This document shows positions 36,203 through 45,927 of a stretch of 64,000 nt of DNA, one piece after another (within the stretch, counting starts at the first letter, position 1; each line of letters opens with the position of its first letter). The stretch spans positions 1 to 64,000 of the forward strand of contig NZ_BJYS01000013.1 of the NCBI RefSeq assembly GCF_007991635.1, written 5' to 3'. The notes beneath the pieces are model-generated. The model had not been told where the DNA came from, did not search any database, and was given only the letters and a program-made list of their open reading frames with translations. The position numbers and the translations under genes were made by a program. The stretch is from Adhaeribacter aerolatus (lineage in GTDB: Bacteria > Bacteroidota > Bacteroidia > Cytophagales > Hymenobacteraceae).

Positions 36203-37132
36203 TTAATTTTTCCGGAGGGTAATCAGAATAATACCGGCCAGCACAATTAAGGTACCTACCATCTGAATAAACGAAACCTGCTCGCCCAGGAAAATATAGG
36301 CGAGAATAATGGTAGAAATGGGGCCAATACTGGCAATAATAGAAGCATTGCCCGCGCCTACCATCCGGATACCTTCGGAGAGTAAGTATGCCGGGGCAAC
36401 GGTGGCAATCATGGCCATTAGAAAACTGTAGCCATACACCGGCATAGGCAGTTGCAGCAAATGATGCTGCCCCGCTATTAAATAATGCGCAAATACGCCC
36501 AGGGCAGCCAAGGTCATGGCGTAAGAGGTAAAACGCACAGCGCCAAATTTCGGAATTAATTGGCCGCTGCCCATCAGGTAAGTAGCATAGGTAACCGCAC
36601 TAATAAATATTAACAGCCCGCCTTTAATCATATTGGCCTGGCTTTCGGTGTGCACATCGCCTACCAACACCAGCAAGACGCCGGCGTACGTCAGACCCAA
36701 GGCAATAAACTGGTTCCGGCTGATGGGCTTACCCAGGAAAATGGCCGAGAGTACCACTACCAACGTGGGATAAATAAATAAAATAAGCCGCTCTAAACCC
36801 GCGGTAATGTATTGCAGTCCTAAAAAATCGAACAAACTGGAGAGGTAATAACCCACAAAACCCATTAACACCAACCAGAAATAATCTTTAGCATTTATCT
36901 CTGTGTGTTGTTCGCCTTTGTTGGCTTTAGATAAATAGCCCACGATTAAAAATACCGGCACCGAAAAAGCCATACGCAGGGTAAGCAACGAAACCGAATC
37001 GACGTGGTAACGGTAGGCCAGCTTTACCATAATAGCCTTAGAAGAAAAACAAACCGCCGATAAAAAAACCAACAAGGCCCCGCCCACTTGCCGCATATTT
37101 AAGCCGGAGTGGGTACTGATTTTTTGTAACAT
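36203..37132 (-). CDS. DMT-family (EamA) transporter
   Basis: This inner-membrane protein has about ten hydrophobic segments arranged as two EamA units, as in drug/metabolite transporters such as RhaT-like and YdcZ-like proteins. The ATG at 37,132 (MLQKISTHS) gives 309 residues; an upstream ATG at 37,174 would add 14 polar residues and looks less likely. The transported compound is unknown; family members export amino acids, nucleobases or other metabolites. No regulator or pathway gene is next to it. Confidence 0.9.
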   Translation of the reverse strand: MLQKISTHSGLNMRQVGGALLVFLSAVCFSSKAIMVKLAYRYHVDSVSLLTLRMAFSVPVFLIVGYLSKANKGEQHTEINAKDYFWLVLMGFVGYYLSSLFDFLGLQYITAGLERLILFIYPTLVVVLSAIFLGKPISRNQFIALGLTYAGVLLVLVGDVHTESQANMIKGGLLIFISAVTYATYLMGSGQLIPKFGAVRFTSYAMTLAALGVFAHYLIAGQHHLLQLPMPVYGYSFLMAMIATVAPAYLLSEGIRMVGAGNASIIASIGPISTIILAYIFLGEQVSFIQMVGTLIVLAGIILITLRKN

Positions 37133-37342
37133 GCGTATTTTATGCGTAGCGTTAGGTCGGGTATCGTAAAGCAACCCGGTAAATTTAGGGCAGCAAATAA
37201 CAAAGGAAGAAGCGGATTTACTAACCTACCCTCCGGAATAATTAGGCAGCGAATATTTGTTCTGAAAATCAGAAGAGATTGGGAGTAATATTCTAGCCAA
37301 ACTAATAGCTCAAACTAATAACTAATTCCTAATTACTAAAAC

Positions 37343-39163
37343 CTAGTTTACCACATCGCCACGAAGCTTCCGGAAGCGCTTGCGGGCATCGACGGTGAAG
37401 ATACTGCCGGGATATTTAACCAATAAAGAATTATAAAGTTCCTGCGCTTTGGCTTTATCGTTCAGGTTCTCTTCGTAAATCTTTGCCATCAAAAACAAAG
37501 CATCATCGCTCAGAATATCGTACTGCGGATTGCCGACTATCTGGCTTAAATTAGTTATGGCGTGCTGAAAATCGCCGGCTTTGAGGTAAATATTAGCCTT
37601 TAAAAAATAAATCTCATCGGTAAGACTGTGGCCCGGATATTTACGCAGCATTTGGTCTAGCTTGGCCTGGGCATCTTCTTGTTTATTCTGAAATATTAGC
37701 AATTCAATAGCGGCATATTCGGCGAGGGCTGTGGTTGAGGAGTCGAGGCCGGTGTTATCGGTTATAAGCAAGCTTAAATCCATGGCATCGTTGGCAATTT
37801 CGCGGCTGGTGGCCAGCTTTAAAATATCCAGGTGCTCCTGGGCTAGTTCAAAATCACCTTTATAATAGTTTAATTTGGCATTCCGCAACTTCGCCTCGTG
37901 GCCCAACTGCATTTCTTTATGCGTTCTCTCTACCTGCGAATAAAGCAAGGTTGCTTCCCAAGGCTCACTTTTAAGCAAATAAATATCGCCCAACGTTATT
38001 TTGGCATCTGCTACAATGTCCGGATTAGCGCGGGGTGTATTAATTACTTCTTGCAGCATGGTTGTAGCTTTCTCTTTGTCGTCGAGGTAAAAAGCATACA
38101 GTTCGGCCATATTTTTCATTATTTCAACCGTCCGGGGTCCCTTTCCTAACTCGGTCAGGAGGCGTTCGTACTCGCCAACCAGTACCTGAATTTTAGTTAG
38201 ATCTACCGGGTACGTATTACGCACCTGCTCTTCGCGGGCTTTAATGGCGCGCTCGCGGGCAATCTCGTAAAAAGGGCCGGTCTTATATTCTTTTGTGATA
38301 TAGTCGTAGGCCTCTATGGCGCTTTCGTAATCTTTGTTTTTCAAGCTGATGGCCCCTAGTTCCATTACCCGGCCGCCGCCGCCTTTAGTGCGCTTGTCTA
38401 ACGAGCGCGCCTGCATCAGGGCACTAAAGAAATCTTTCCGCTGAATATATAACCAGATGAGCATTTCGCTGTAAGCCACCTGGTCGGGATATTTCTGTAA
38501 GTTAGAAATAAGCGCTTTTTCCAGCGCATCAAATTCCTTTTCCTCTTTCAGGCTGTTTTGCAGCATATTTTGGGCCAGCAGCAATTGATTGGGGTTTACC
38601 TTTACCAAATTCAGTATTTCGTTAATCAGCTTCTCCGACTGCTTTTGGTAAGAATATAACTGCATCAACTGACCGGTAAATTCCGACTCATTCTTCGATA
38701 GCTTACGGCCTTGCAGATATGTTTTCTCGGCGTATTCCAACAAATTATTCTGCTCAAAGGCATTGGCCATGGCCAGTAAAGCATTGTTGTTGACGCCATC
38801 TATTAACTTATTAAAATATTTGGCGGCATTGTCTTCATTCCCGGCGGCCTGGTACACCAGCCCCAAATCTACCTGGTAATTTGCCTGCTCGGGGCTTTTT
38901 TTGATAGCTTTCTTTACGAGCTTTTCCGCGTCTTTGTATTTCCGGAGGGCCAAAGTTGTTTTCAGGTACTCGGGGTAAATCGTAGCAAAAGCCTGGTCGT
39001 TGCGGCTTAGCTTCTCAAACATACTTTCGGCTTTTTCATACTCCTGCTTCCGGAAATATTCTTTAGCCAGCGCAATATCATCGGCCTGGGCCAAAGCAAC
39101 CTGGCCCATCAGGAACAGGATAGTGCCCAAAATTAGTATTCGGAGGGATAGGATAAAATTCAT
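37343..39163 (-). CDS. Periplasmic TPR-repeat protein
   Basis: The protein starts with a signal peptide (MNFILSLRILILGTILFLMG, ending VALAQ) when the ATG at 39,163 is used, giving 606 residues. The ATG at 39,235 would place 24 extra residues in front of the signal and is rejected. The rest is helical TPR-type repeats, such as AKEYFRKQEYEKAESMFEKL and the late SDDALFLMAKIYEENLNDK. It is probably a periplasmic or outer-membrane-associated scaffold, similar to BamD-like or T9SS-linked TPR proteins. It is separated from the upstream chaperone gene by a terminator. Confidence 0.85.
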   Translation of the reverse strand: MNFILSLRILILGTILFLMGQVALAQADDIALAKEYFRKQEYEKAESMFEKLSRNDQAFATIYPEYLKTTLALRKYKDAEKLVKKAIKKSPEQANYQVDLGLVYQAAGNEDNAAKYFNKLIDGVNNNALLAMANAFEQNNLLEYAEKTYLQGRKLSKNESEFTGQLMQLYSYQKQSEKLINEILNLVKVNPNQLLLAQNMLQNSLKEEKEFDALEKALISNLQKYPDQVAYSEMLIWLYIQRKDFFSALMQARSLDKRTKGGGGRVMELGAISLKNKDYESAIEAYDYITKEYKTGPFYEIARERAIKAREEQVRNTYPVDLTKIQVLVGEYERLLTELGKGPRTVEIMKNMAELYAFYLDDKEKATTMLQEVINTPRANPDIVADAKITLGDIYLLKSEPWEATLLYSQVERTHKEMQLGHEAKLRNAKLNYYKGDFELAQEHLDILKLATSREIANDAMDLSLLITDNTGLDSSTTALAEYAAIELLIFQNKQEDAQAKLDQMLRKYPGHSLTDEIYFLKANIYLKAGDFQHAITNLSQIVGNPQYDILSDDALFLMAKIYEENLNDKAKAQELYNSLLVKYPGSIFTVDARKRFRKLRGDVVN

Positions 39164-39398
39164 AACGTGGGATAGCATCAGATACCGGAACACAAACCAG
39201 AAAAATGTATGTTCAATATAACGGATTTTGCTCATTTTTAGTCACATCCAAACCGCCACTAACTGATTTTTATTTTTAGGTTTCAGGTTAAAGATTTTTT
39301 ATTCAACTACCAGGAGATTAGGACCAATAACTTATCATTGTTTTCCTGATGCTCTGATGAAGGTTATTATTGTTTAAGGATCAAAACGCTTAAAAGCA

Positions 39399-39429
39399 AA
39401 AGAGCCGCCCAATTACCGGACAGCTCTTT
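39399..39429 (-). terminator. Intrinsic terminator after the PpiD-like gene
   Basis: A 7-base outer stem (AAAGAGC with GCTCTTT) with some inner CG pairing lies 25 bases after the PpiD-like stop, followed on the minus strand by a T-rich stretch. It separates the large cluster from the TPR gene. Confidence 0.75.
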
Positions 39430-39453
39430 CTTAAATATTACTTAACTAAATTA

Positions 39454-41565
39454 TTAGAAGAACTTAATCCGCTCGTCTTTAATATCGGCTTTCTCCCGGA
39501 TAAGCTGGTAGGTATTACCTTCGGCCCGACCGGAACGGTTCGTTTCAATATTTTTCTTAACCCCTGACATATCGCCGGAGAAGTTAACTTTTTCCATGTT
39601 TACCAACTCGGCCACTACTACTCCGTTCTGGCCTTCGAAAGGCTTAGAGCGGGCACCTTCTTTTAAGCCGAATATTTTACCGGTAGCAACCGGGTCAAAA
39701 CCTAAACCTTCAATGGTGGCAGCAGCAAACGTTACATCATTGGCCGAACGAACTACAGCTTCAGAACCGTATTTAGTTGCCATCTGCTCTAGGGGGCCTT
39801 GCAGCTTGCTTAGTTTTTCTATAATCTGGTTGGCTTTTTGTTCGTTGCGCACGGCCGCCGTCAATTCTTCGCGAATGTCTGCTACTTTGGCATAGCCCTT
39901 TTCAGTTTCAGAAACCAAAGCGGCTACAACAAACTGGTCGCCGATTTCGAAAACAGGAGAAACTTCGCCGATGTTGGTTTTATCGTTAAAAGCCCAGCGT
40001 ACCAGTTCACGGGCATTGGTTAAATTATTTACCGAACGGTCGGCAACCCGGATATTTTTAGCTTCGGTCCTGGCTAAAGTTTTATCCTGAATAGCGCGCT
40101 GGCGCAGATCTTCCAGGCTTTTAACAGTACTTGCCAACTCATCCGCTTTCCGGAAAGCGGCATCGCGGGTAGCATCGCTCGAAGAAATAGAATGAATAAC
40201 GGTTGCAATCTGGTAGTTACGGGAAGTTTTAGGGGAAGTAACTTTCACCACGTGATAACCAAAGTCGGTTTCTACGAGGTTAGGCAATAAGCCGGCTGAA
40301 GTAGCACCAAAAACAGCTTTTTCAAAAGGAGGCACCATGGCACCTTCGGAGAAGAAACCTAAATCGCCACCCGAAGCGGCGGTACCATCCTGGCCATTCT
40401 GAGCGGCCATCTGAGCGAAATCGGCGCCGCCTTTAATTTTATTTAAAATATCCTGGGCTTTGGCTTTAGCGGCGGCTTTGGCTTCCGGGGTGTCGTTTTC
40501 TGGTTTAATCAGAATATGGCTGGCACGGGCCGAGGCTGCACCACCATCTTTTATTCCGGTTACTTTATGTATTATATAGGTGCCACCTTCGTTGTAAGGA
40601 CCGTAAATTTTACCTTGTTCCAGGGTTTGGCCTTTTAACTGTTCGGGCAATGAACCGGCATTTACCCAGCTGCCATTATACGGGGCATCAGAGTTAGCTT
40701 TCACAAACAACGAATCGTTTTCGGTAGCGGCAAATTGTTCTACTATCGAATTAATATCCTGCTGCACGGCCGCACTGTCTTCGCCGGATGGCTGTACCGG
40801 AATAGTAATGTACTCGATGCTGCGGCTTTCTTCTACTTTATATTTTTCTTTATTTTCATCGAGGTAAGCCTGCAGTTGGCTATCGGTTACCTTAACCGCC
40901 GAATCAGGAATACTGAAGTAAGGCACAAATAAATATTTAACATCGGCTTTATTTGTTTGCTCTGCCTGGTAGCGTTTGGCCTCAGCCGTAGTAACGTAGT
41001 TCGACAGCTTAATCAGGTTGTTGTATTTGATTAACTGACGCTCCGGGCTTAAGTTATTTTCGAAGTTATACCAGGCAGCCTGCTGCTCTACCGGCGCCTT
41101 CGGCAAATCATCGCGAAGGTATTTTACTACCAGCGAACGATCGAACTGACCGGTTTGCTGGTTTACAAATGTTTGCTTAATAACCGGGTGAATATTATTA
41201 CCTTGTACCATATCGACGAGTTCTTCGTCGGATACGGTAATACCTAAACGGTCAAATTCTTTTTGGTAAGCGGTTTTTAAAATTAGCTGTCCCCAGGTTT
41301 GCTCGCGCAACGAAGCCATTTCTTCTTCGCCGGGCTGGCGACCGGTTTGAGCGGCATAGTTTTGCTTTACGCTCTGCATAGCTTCCTCAAACTCCTGAAT
41401 GGTAATTTTTTCGCCGGCAATTTCACCAACTACGTTATCATTGCCACCCAGTAAACGGGAGTTTGGACCCAGCAAATCGCCCAGCACCATAAAACTAAGC
41501 AAAGCGATTGCAATGATGCCGACTGCTAATCCGGATTTTTTTCTAATGTTATTAATTAAAGCCAT
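39454..41565 (-). CDS. PpiD-like periplasmic peptidyl-prolyl isomerase / chaperone
   Basis: The protein starts MALINNIRKKSGLAVG with one membrane anchor (about 13-32) and faces the periplasm. The ATG at 41,565 gives 703 residues; the longer frame adds 20 residues that do not fit. A SurA-type N-terminal domain (about 40-200) is followed by a parvulin domain (about 345-440; SHILIKPEND, GGDLGFFSEGAMVPPFEKA, TDFGYHVVKV) and a helical/beta C-terminal part. It helps outer-membrane proteins to fold as they leave the Sec machinery. It is the last gene of a long minus-strand cluster. Confidence 0.92.
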   Translation of the reverse strand: MALINNIRKKSGLAVGIIAIALLSFMVLGDLLGPNSRLLGGNDNVVGEIAGEKITIQEFEEAMQSVKQNYAAQTGRQPGEEEMASLREQTWGQLILKTAYQKEFDRLGITVSDEELVDMVQGNNIHPVIKQTFVNQQTGQFDRSLVVKYLRDDLPKAPVEQQAAWYNFENNLSPERQLIKYNNLIKLSNYVTTAEAKRYQAEQTNKADVKYLFVPYFSIPDSAVKVTDSQLQAYLDENKEKYKVEESRSIEYITIPVQPSGEDSAAVQQDINSIVEQFAATENDSLFVKANSDAPYNGSWVNAGSLPEQLKGQTLEQGKIYGPYNEGGTYIIHKVTGIKDGGAASARASHILIKPENDTPEAKAAAKAKAQDILNKIKGGADFAQMAAQNGQDGTAASGGDLGFFSEGAMVPPFEKAVFGATSAGLLPNLVETDFGYHVVKVTSPKTSRNYQIATVIHSISSSDATRDAAFRKADELASTVKSLEDLRQRAIQDKTLARTEAKNIRVADRSVNNLTNARELVRWAFNDKTNIGEVSPVFEIGDQFVVAALVSETEKGYAKVADIREELTAAVRNEQKANQIIEKLSKLQGPLEQMATKYGSEAVVRSANDVTFAAATIEGLGFDPVATGKIFGLKEGARSKPFEGQNGVVVAELVNMEKVNFSGDMSGVKKNIETNRSGRAEGNTYQLIREKADIKDERIKFF

Positions 41566-41743
41566 TTGTATGTGTAAATAAAGAAATGCAAAATAAGGAG
41601 AATATCGCTTAAATTCAAAATTCAACCAGATGGAAATAGTTCTGTTATAAATATTTGAAGCGTATATTCACTTGGGTAGTTCCTGAGTGAGAAATTAAAT
41701 CTTGTTTTAATTTATTATTTAGGTTTTAATCCCTGAAACCAGG

Positions 41744-43030
41744 TTACTCTTCCTCCTCCGGTTTGGCCTGTTGCTCCAGTTGTACTGTATTTATCCGGTT
41801 CTCGTCCATGGTTAAAACGGTAATGGTAAACGGCGGCACCTGAATTACAGTTCCTTCGGCCGGAATATCGCCGAGCATCTCCAGAATAAACCCTCCCAAA
41901 GTCTCATAATCGCCGTAAGGTAAATTTAGTTCATATTTATCGTTCAGATAATCAATCTCTTGCCGGGCACTAAATAAATAAATTCCGGGTTGCAGTTCCT
42001 GTTCCAGCAACGATTCCTCGTCAAATTCATCGTGAATTTCGCCAATAATTTCTTCCAGTAAATCTTCGGTAGTAACCAGGCCCGATGTGCCGCCAAATTC
42101 ATCTACTACCAGGGCTATACTCCGGTGCTCAGCCACAAATTTCACAAATAATTCACTCGCCAGCATCGTTTCGGGTACAGCAATCATAGAAGTTGTAATG
42201 GAGGCAATATCGCCTGGTTTCTGAAACATGGCCAACTGGTGGCAATAACCTACCACATTATCGATGGTATCCTGGTAAACCAATATTTTGGAATGGCCGG
42301 TTTGCGTAAAAGCCTGCCGTAATGCATTAATGGGTTCCGCTATTTCGATAGCTTCTATTTCGGTGCGGGGCACCATGCATTCTCTTACTTTTACGGTTCT
42401 AAACTCCAGGGCATTATGAAATATGCGGACATCTACTTCGGGTACTTTGGTGGCTTCCTGCTGGTAAAGTCTTTTCCGGATATATTGCTCCACATCGGTT
42501 AAGCCAAAAACGGGTTTTTCTTCCGAGAACTCCATTTTCAGGATTTTAACCATTACCAGCCGGATAGCGCCTACCACCAAAAAAACTACCGGGTACAAAA
42601 TGTAATAGCTGATGAGCAGGGGCACGGCCAGCACATTCAGCATGGTATTGGCCCGAATCATGAAAAGGCTGCGGGGAATAAATTCGGCTACAATTAAAGC
42701 CAGCATAGCCGCAATAATGGTTTGAATAAAAATAATGGCCACATGGTACTGCAAAAAGGACGGCAGGTACGTACTTAAAACCGGGTGCAGTATCCGGGCC
42801 ATGCCAATGCAGAAGAGCACCAAAGCAAAAACATTACCAATCAGGAGGGTAGCCGTGAGCCGGGCTTTGCGCGTAGAAAAGTGCGTAATAATGCGGCCGG
42901 TAAGCGTATTTTGCTTTTCCTGCAGTTCGAGTTGCAACTTACTGGCGGCCATATAGGCCATTTCCATCCCCGAGAAAAAAGCCGAAAATAAAAGAGCGCC
43001 CAGTATAAGCGGTAATTGCGGGTGAATCAT
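41744..43030 (-). CDS. CNNM/CorC-family transporter (DUF21, CBS pair, CorC/HlyC)
   Basis: This 428-residue protein has a DUF21 membrane domain with about four segments (residues 1-190), a pair of CBS domains (about 205-325, starting VKVRECMVPRTEIEAIEI) and a CorC/HlyC C-terminal domain (about 340-420). Proteins of this family are annotated as hemolysin-like and act in magnesium or cobalt efflux. The Bacteroidota gliding protein GldE is also a member, but this N terminus (MIHPQLPLILGALLFSAFFS) gives no strong reason to call it GldE. It sits between a small membrane protein gene and the PpiD-like gene. Confidence 0.92.
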   Translation of the reverse strand: MIHPQLPLILGALLFSAFFSGMEMAYMAASKLQLELQEKQNTLTGRIITHFSTRKARLTATLLIGNVFALVLFCIGMARILHPVLSTYLPSFLQYHVAIIFIQTIIAAMLALIVAEFIPRSLFMIRANTMLNVLAVPLLISYYILYPVVFLVVGAIRLVMVKILKMEFSEEKPVFGLTDVEQYIRKRLYQQEATKVPEVDVRIFHNALEFRTVKVRECMVPRTEIEAIEIAEPINALRQAFTQTGHSKILVYQDTIDNVVGYCHQLAMFQKPGDIASITTSMIAVPETMLASELFVKFVAEHRSIALVVDEFGGTSGLVTTEDLLEEIIGEIHDEFDEESLLEQELQPGIYLFSARQEIDYLNDKYELNLPYGDYETLGGFILEMLGDIPAEGTVIQVPPFTITVLTMDENRINTVQLEQQAKPEEEE

Positions 43031-43114
43031 GGAACAATATAAGCGTGCGCGAAACAGCAGCCAATTAGTTTACTGCTTTTAATTTACGCATTTAAAGAGT
43101 AAAGTGTAATGCTT

Positions 43115-43276
43115 TTATTTTTCCCGGTTCCGGTAACGGTACAACATCAGGCAGGCCAGCACTATCATAAATATCCAGTAATTGGCGGCAATGCTGTTTT
43201 CGACAATAACCCGGTGAATACCAATTACCATGAAAGCCACTGCGACTGACATTAAAATTACGTTACTCAACTTCAT
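43115..43276 (-). CDS. Small two-helix membrane protein, 53 residues
   Basis: A complete ATG-to-TAA frame encodes MKLSNVILMSVAVAFMVIG..., then a short polar linker (RVIVENSIAAN) and a second helix ending MLYRYRNREK. Two hydrophobic helices (about 4-20 and 33-46) suggest a hairpin in the inner membrane with both ends in the cytoplasm. It begins only 2 bases after the lptC stop and precedes the CNNM gene, so it is probably translated in the same transcript. The function is unknown. Confidence 0.8.
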   Translation of the reverse strand: MKLSNVILMSVAVAFMVIGIHRVIVENSIAANYWIFMIVLACLMLYRYRNREK

Positions 43277-43278
43277 CT

Positions 43279-43815
43279 TTATTGTTGTAATGTAAAAACC
43301 CCGGTCGGCTTGGTTATTTTCCAGTTCGTGAAATCCTGGTTGGCCGTCATGCCATATCCTTTCAGGATATCTTCTTTGGTTTGAATGGTTACAAATTTTT
43401 CGGTGAAAATTTTACGGGTTTGCCGGTCCCATTGTAATTCTTCGGTGCGCAGGGTTTCTTCTTTATTGGGGTTGTGTACAACTACATTACCCCGGATAAT
43501 ATACATGTCTTTTTGCCGGATGTACTTGCCGTAATTGGCCCGCACAGTATTATTGACGCCCCCCTTTTCATCGAGGAAAACCAAATTGATGCCTTTGGGA
43601 TAAACCCCATCGCCCGATTCGTATTGCAATTGCAGCGGCGAGGTTAATTTAATTCTTAGTTTAGCCGAATCGCTGTATAACGTTAAAAGATCGTGGGTTT
43701 CGGCCATAGGACCTTTATAAACAACTTTCTTTTTAATATCCTCATCGGCGGGCTGACAAAAAGATAAACCGCTCAGGAATAGCAACGCCCAGCCATACAG
43801 CGCAAAACGTTTCAT
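43279..43815 (-). CDS. lptC: LPS export periplasmic protein LptC
   Basis: This 178-residue lipoprotein-like protein has a signal peptide ending LSGLSFC (Cys20). The body (about 45-178) is an LptC/OstA-like beta jelly roll with segments such as YSDSAKLRIKLTSP and KEETLRTEELQWDRQ, which bridge the inner-membrane ABC pump to LptA in lipopolysaccharide transport. In E. coli LptC is membrane-anchored rather than lipidated; a lipid anchor is common in Bacteroidota. It lies in the envelope-gene cluster downstream of an outer-membrane protein gene. Confidence 0.85.
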   Translation of the reverse strand: MKRFALYGWALLFLSGLSFCQPADEDIKKKVVYKGPMAETHDLLTLYSDSAKLRIKLTSPLQLQYESGDGVYPKGINLVFLDEKGGVNNTVRANYGKYIRQKDMYIIRGNVVVHNPNKEETLRTEELQWDRQTRKIFTEKFVTIQTKEDILKGYGMTANQDFTNWKITKPTGVFTLQQ

Positions 43816-43878
43816 CCTGCTACTATTAAGAATTGAGTTAAAATTACGCCGTCCGAATTGCTGTGCATTGCATCAGGT

Positions 43879-45186
43879 TTAATCAATTTTAGGTTTGATA
43901 AACCAGGAACTGTTTAGAGCTAAGCCTACATTAAACCGTACATAATTTTCCCGGACCAGGTTATTATCGGTGGTGCCGTTTTTACCAAATGCCAAGCCAA
44001 TATTAAGGGCGGCCTGGTTGTATTCGGGGGGACGGGGGGTAGAACCAATCGGGAAAGAAAAACCGGCGTGCAGCGCGGCATTGCTTACCTGCGCGCCTTG
44101 TAAATTAACGGGCGTTTTGGCATAGCTTAGCCCGGCCCGGTAACTTACCCGCTTTAAATAACTATCAAAAGATGCGGCATCAGGGGTATATTCGCCACCC
44201 ACGGCTACCCGGTAACTATCAGCAAAACCGCCCTGGCCAGTTTCATTAGAATATTCCGACCATTTGCGCGCTGAATATTCGACCCCGGCTACCCACGACT
44301 TATTATTATCGAAACTTAAACCCAATTGCATGTAACCCGGCAGTGCTGTTTTGCTGCTGATGGTATCGCCCACCGGATTGGTATCGCCGATAACGGTACC
44401 GTTCACATCGCGCCGCTCCTGCACCGTATGGCTCTCTACGTTTAAATCGTGCTGCAACACATAAGAGCCGCCCAGGTTCAGGTTTACTTTTTTGTTTAAC
44501 GATTGCCGGTAAGCCAGGCCGCCCTTAAACATTAGCCCGTTGTAGTTAGACTGAATATTATTAATTAATCTTTCGGGTTGTTGGGTAGCTTCGGTATCCA
44601 GAATAATGGAATAAGAGCTGCGGTCGATTACCCCAAATAAATAAGAGCCGGATACACCTAAGCTCAGCCCTTTATAAATTTTAAATCCGTTGGAGAAAAA
44701 CACCTCCGAAATATTTCCTTCACCGGAATAGCCCGTCTGCACCGGCGTATTGTTCGGGTCGTTCTGAACGGTACCCTGGGAATAGGAGCCATAGCTAACC
44801 GCACTGTAGGGGCGCAAACCAACCGCCGACCGCCAGCCTTTGGTAATAGGCAAAGCCAACGCCAAATAGCCCAGACCGGCTGTACCTACCGTCTGCGATT
44901 TTTGCGCATTGGCAATATTGGTGAGGCGGCCATCTACGGCCATTTCGAAAGTAACCCGGCTGTTGTAAATTAAAAGCGCCGGGTTTAAAAAACTGACGCT
45001 AAAACTGTTGGGCGTACTTACTCCCAGGTTACCCATGCCGAAATTGCGGATGTTTCCGGAATTATCATTTACTTCACCCACACTCATTACCTGTGAATAA
45101 GGCAAATTACCGGCATTTTGCGCTAAGCCCAACTGCGTGCAAATCAGCACCAGTACCCCGCCCAGCAAAGAAGAAACTTTATACAT
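43879..45186 (-). CDS. Outer-membrane beta-barrel protein, FadL/PorV-like
   Basis: This 435-residue protein has a signal peptide (about 1-22) and many alternating beta strands ending in aromatic or hydrophobic residues, such as GGLAYRQSLNKKVNLNLGGSY, with the final strand in VRFNVGLALNSSWFI. The early segment SRNFGMGNLGVSTPN-like (residues about 45-60) resembles the start of FadL-type barrels. It overlaps the coaX stop by 8 bases, so the two genes are coupled. It may import hydrophobic compounds; no substrate is known. Confidence 0.8.
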   Translation of the reverse strand: MYKVSSLLGGVLVLICTQLGLAQNAGNLPYSQVMSVGEVNDNSGNIRNFGMGNLGVSTPNSFSVSFLNPALLIYNSRVTFEMAVDGRLTNIANAQKSQTVGTAGLGYLALALPITKGWRSAVGLRPYSAVSYGSYSQGTVQNDPNNTPVQTGYSGEGNISEVFFSNGFKIYKGLSLGVSGSYLFGVIDRSSYSIILDTEATQQPERLINNIQSNYNGLMFKGGLAYRQSLNKKVNLNLGGSYVLQHDLNVESHTVQERRDVNGTVIGDTNPVGDTISSKTALPGYMQLGLSFDNNKSWVAGVEYSARKWSEYSNETGQGGFADSYRVAVGGEYTPDAASFDSYLKRVSYRAGLSYAKTPVNLQGAQVSNAALHAGFSFPIGSTPRPPEYNQAALNIGLAFGKNGTTDNNLVRENYVRFNVGLALNSSWFIKPKID

Positions 45187-45898
45187 TATAATTTAATATT
45201 CTATTAAGACCAATGAGCACCAGCTCCGGAACTGCAAAGATGTGTGCTTTTAAGCTAGTTTCAAAAAATGCAGCATCTCCCCCGCACAGAACTACTACTA
45301 ATTTTTCAGATTTTTCGGTATAAGCCGCTATTATACCGTTTAACTCTGCAACCGTACCGTTTAATACGCCGCTTTGCATGGCTTCGGCAGTAGTACGGCC
45401 GGCCAAAGGCACTGGTAACGTGGTCATTTCAACTAACGGCAGCTTTTGGGTAAAAGTATGCATCGCCTTGAATTTCATCTGTAAGCCCGGCGAAATGCTG
45501 CCGCCCCGGAAATTCTTTTCCGCATCTACATAGTCGCAGGTAATACAGGTACCGGCATCAATCACCAGGCAATCGAAATCCGGAAATAAATAATTAGCGC
45601 CTACGGCGGCGGCCAGCCGGTCCATGCCCAAGGTTTGCGGCGTTAAATAATGGTTTTGCAGGGGCACCGGCGTGGTGTAATCTAAGGTAATAAACGTACC
45701 AGCAGCGCTTACCTTTTTTATTAAGCCAGCGCCGCCGGTACGCACCGAAGACAAAATAATATTATCGACAGCGTTTATTTCGGGTTCCTGCAGCAGTTCT
45801 TCGGGTGTGCTTACCTGGCCGGTACGCGCCAGGGCTGGTCCGTTAAAAAAAGCGTACTTTACCGCACTATTGCCCATGTCAATGGCCAGATTCCGCAT
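45179..45898 (-). CDS. coaX: Type III pantothenate kinase
   Basis: This 239-residue kinase phosphorylates pantothenate, the first step of coenzyme A synthesis, in the cytoplasm. Motifs include the phosphate-binding AIDMGNSAVKYAFF (about 4-17), GMDRLAAAVGANYL (about 90-103) and VIDAGTCITCDYV (about 117-129). The length and lack of homology to the CoaA form identify type III. It lies 29 bp after the rluB-like gene and overlaps the outer-membrane protein gene. Confidence 0.96.
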   Translation of the reverse strand: MRNLAIDMGNSAVKYAFFNGPALARTGQVSTPEELLQEPEINAVDNIILSSVRTGGAGLIKKVSAAGTFITLDYTTPVPLQNHYLTPQTLGMDRLAAAVGANYLFPDFDCLVIDAGTCITCDYVDAEKNFRGGSISPGLQMKFKAMHTFTQKLPLVEMTTLPVPLAGRTTAEAMQSGVLNGTVAELNGIIAAYTEKSEKLVVVLCGGDAAFFETSLKAHIFAVPELVLIGLNRILNYNV

Positions 45899-45927
45899 TT
45901 TCGTCAGGCAACTACCCGCTAATTATT

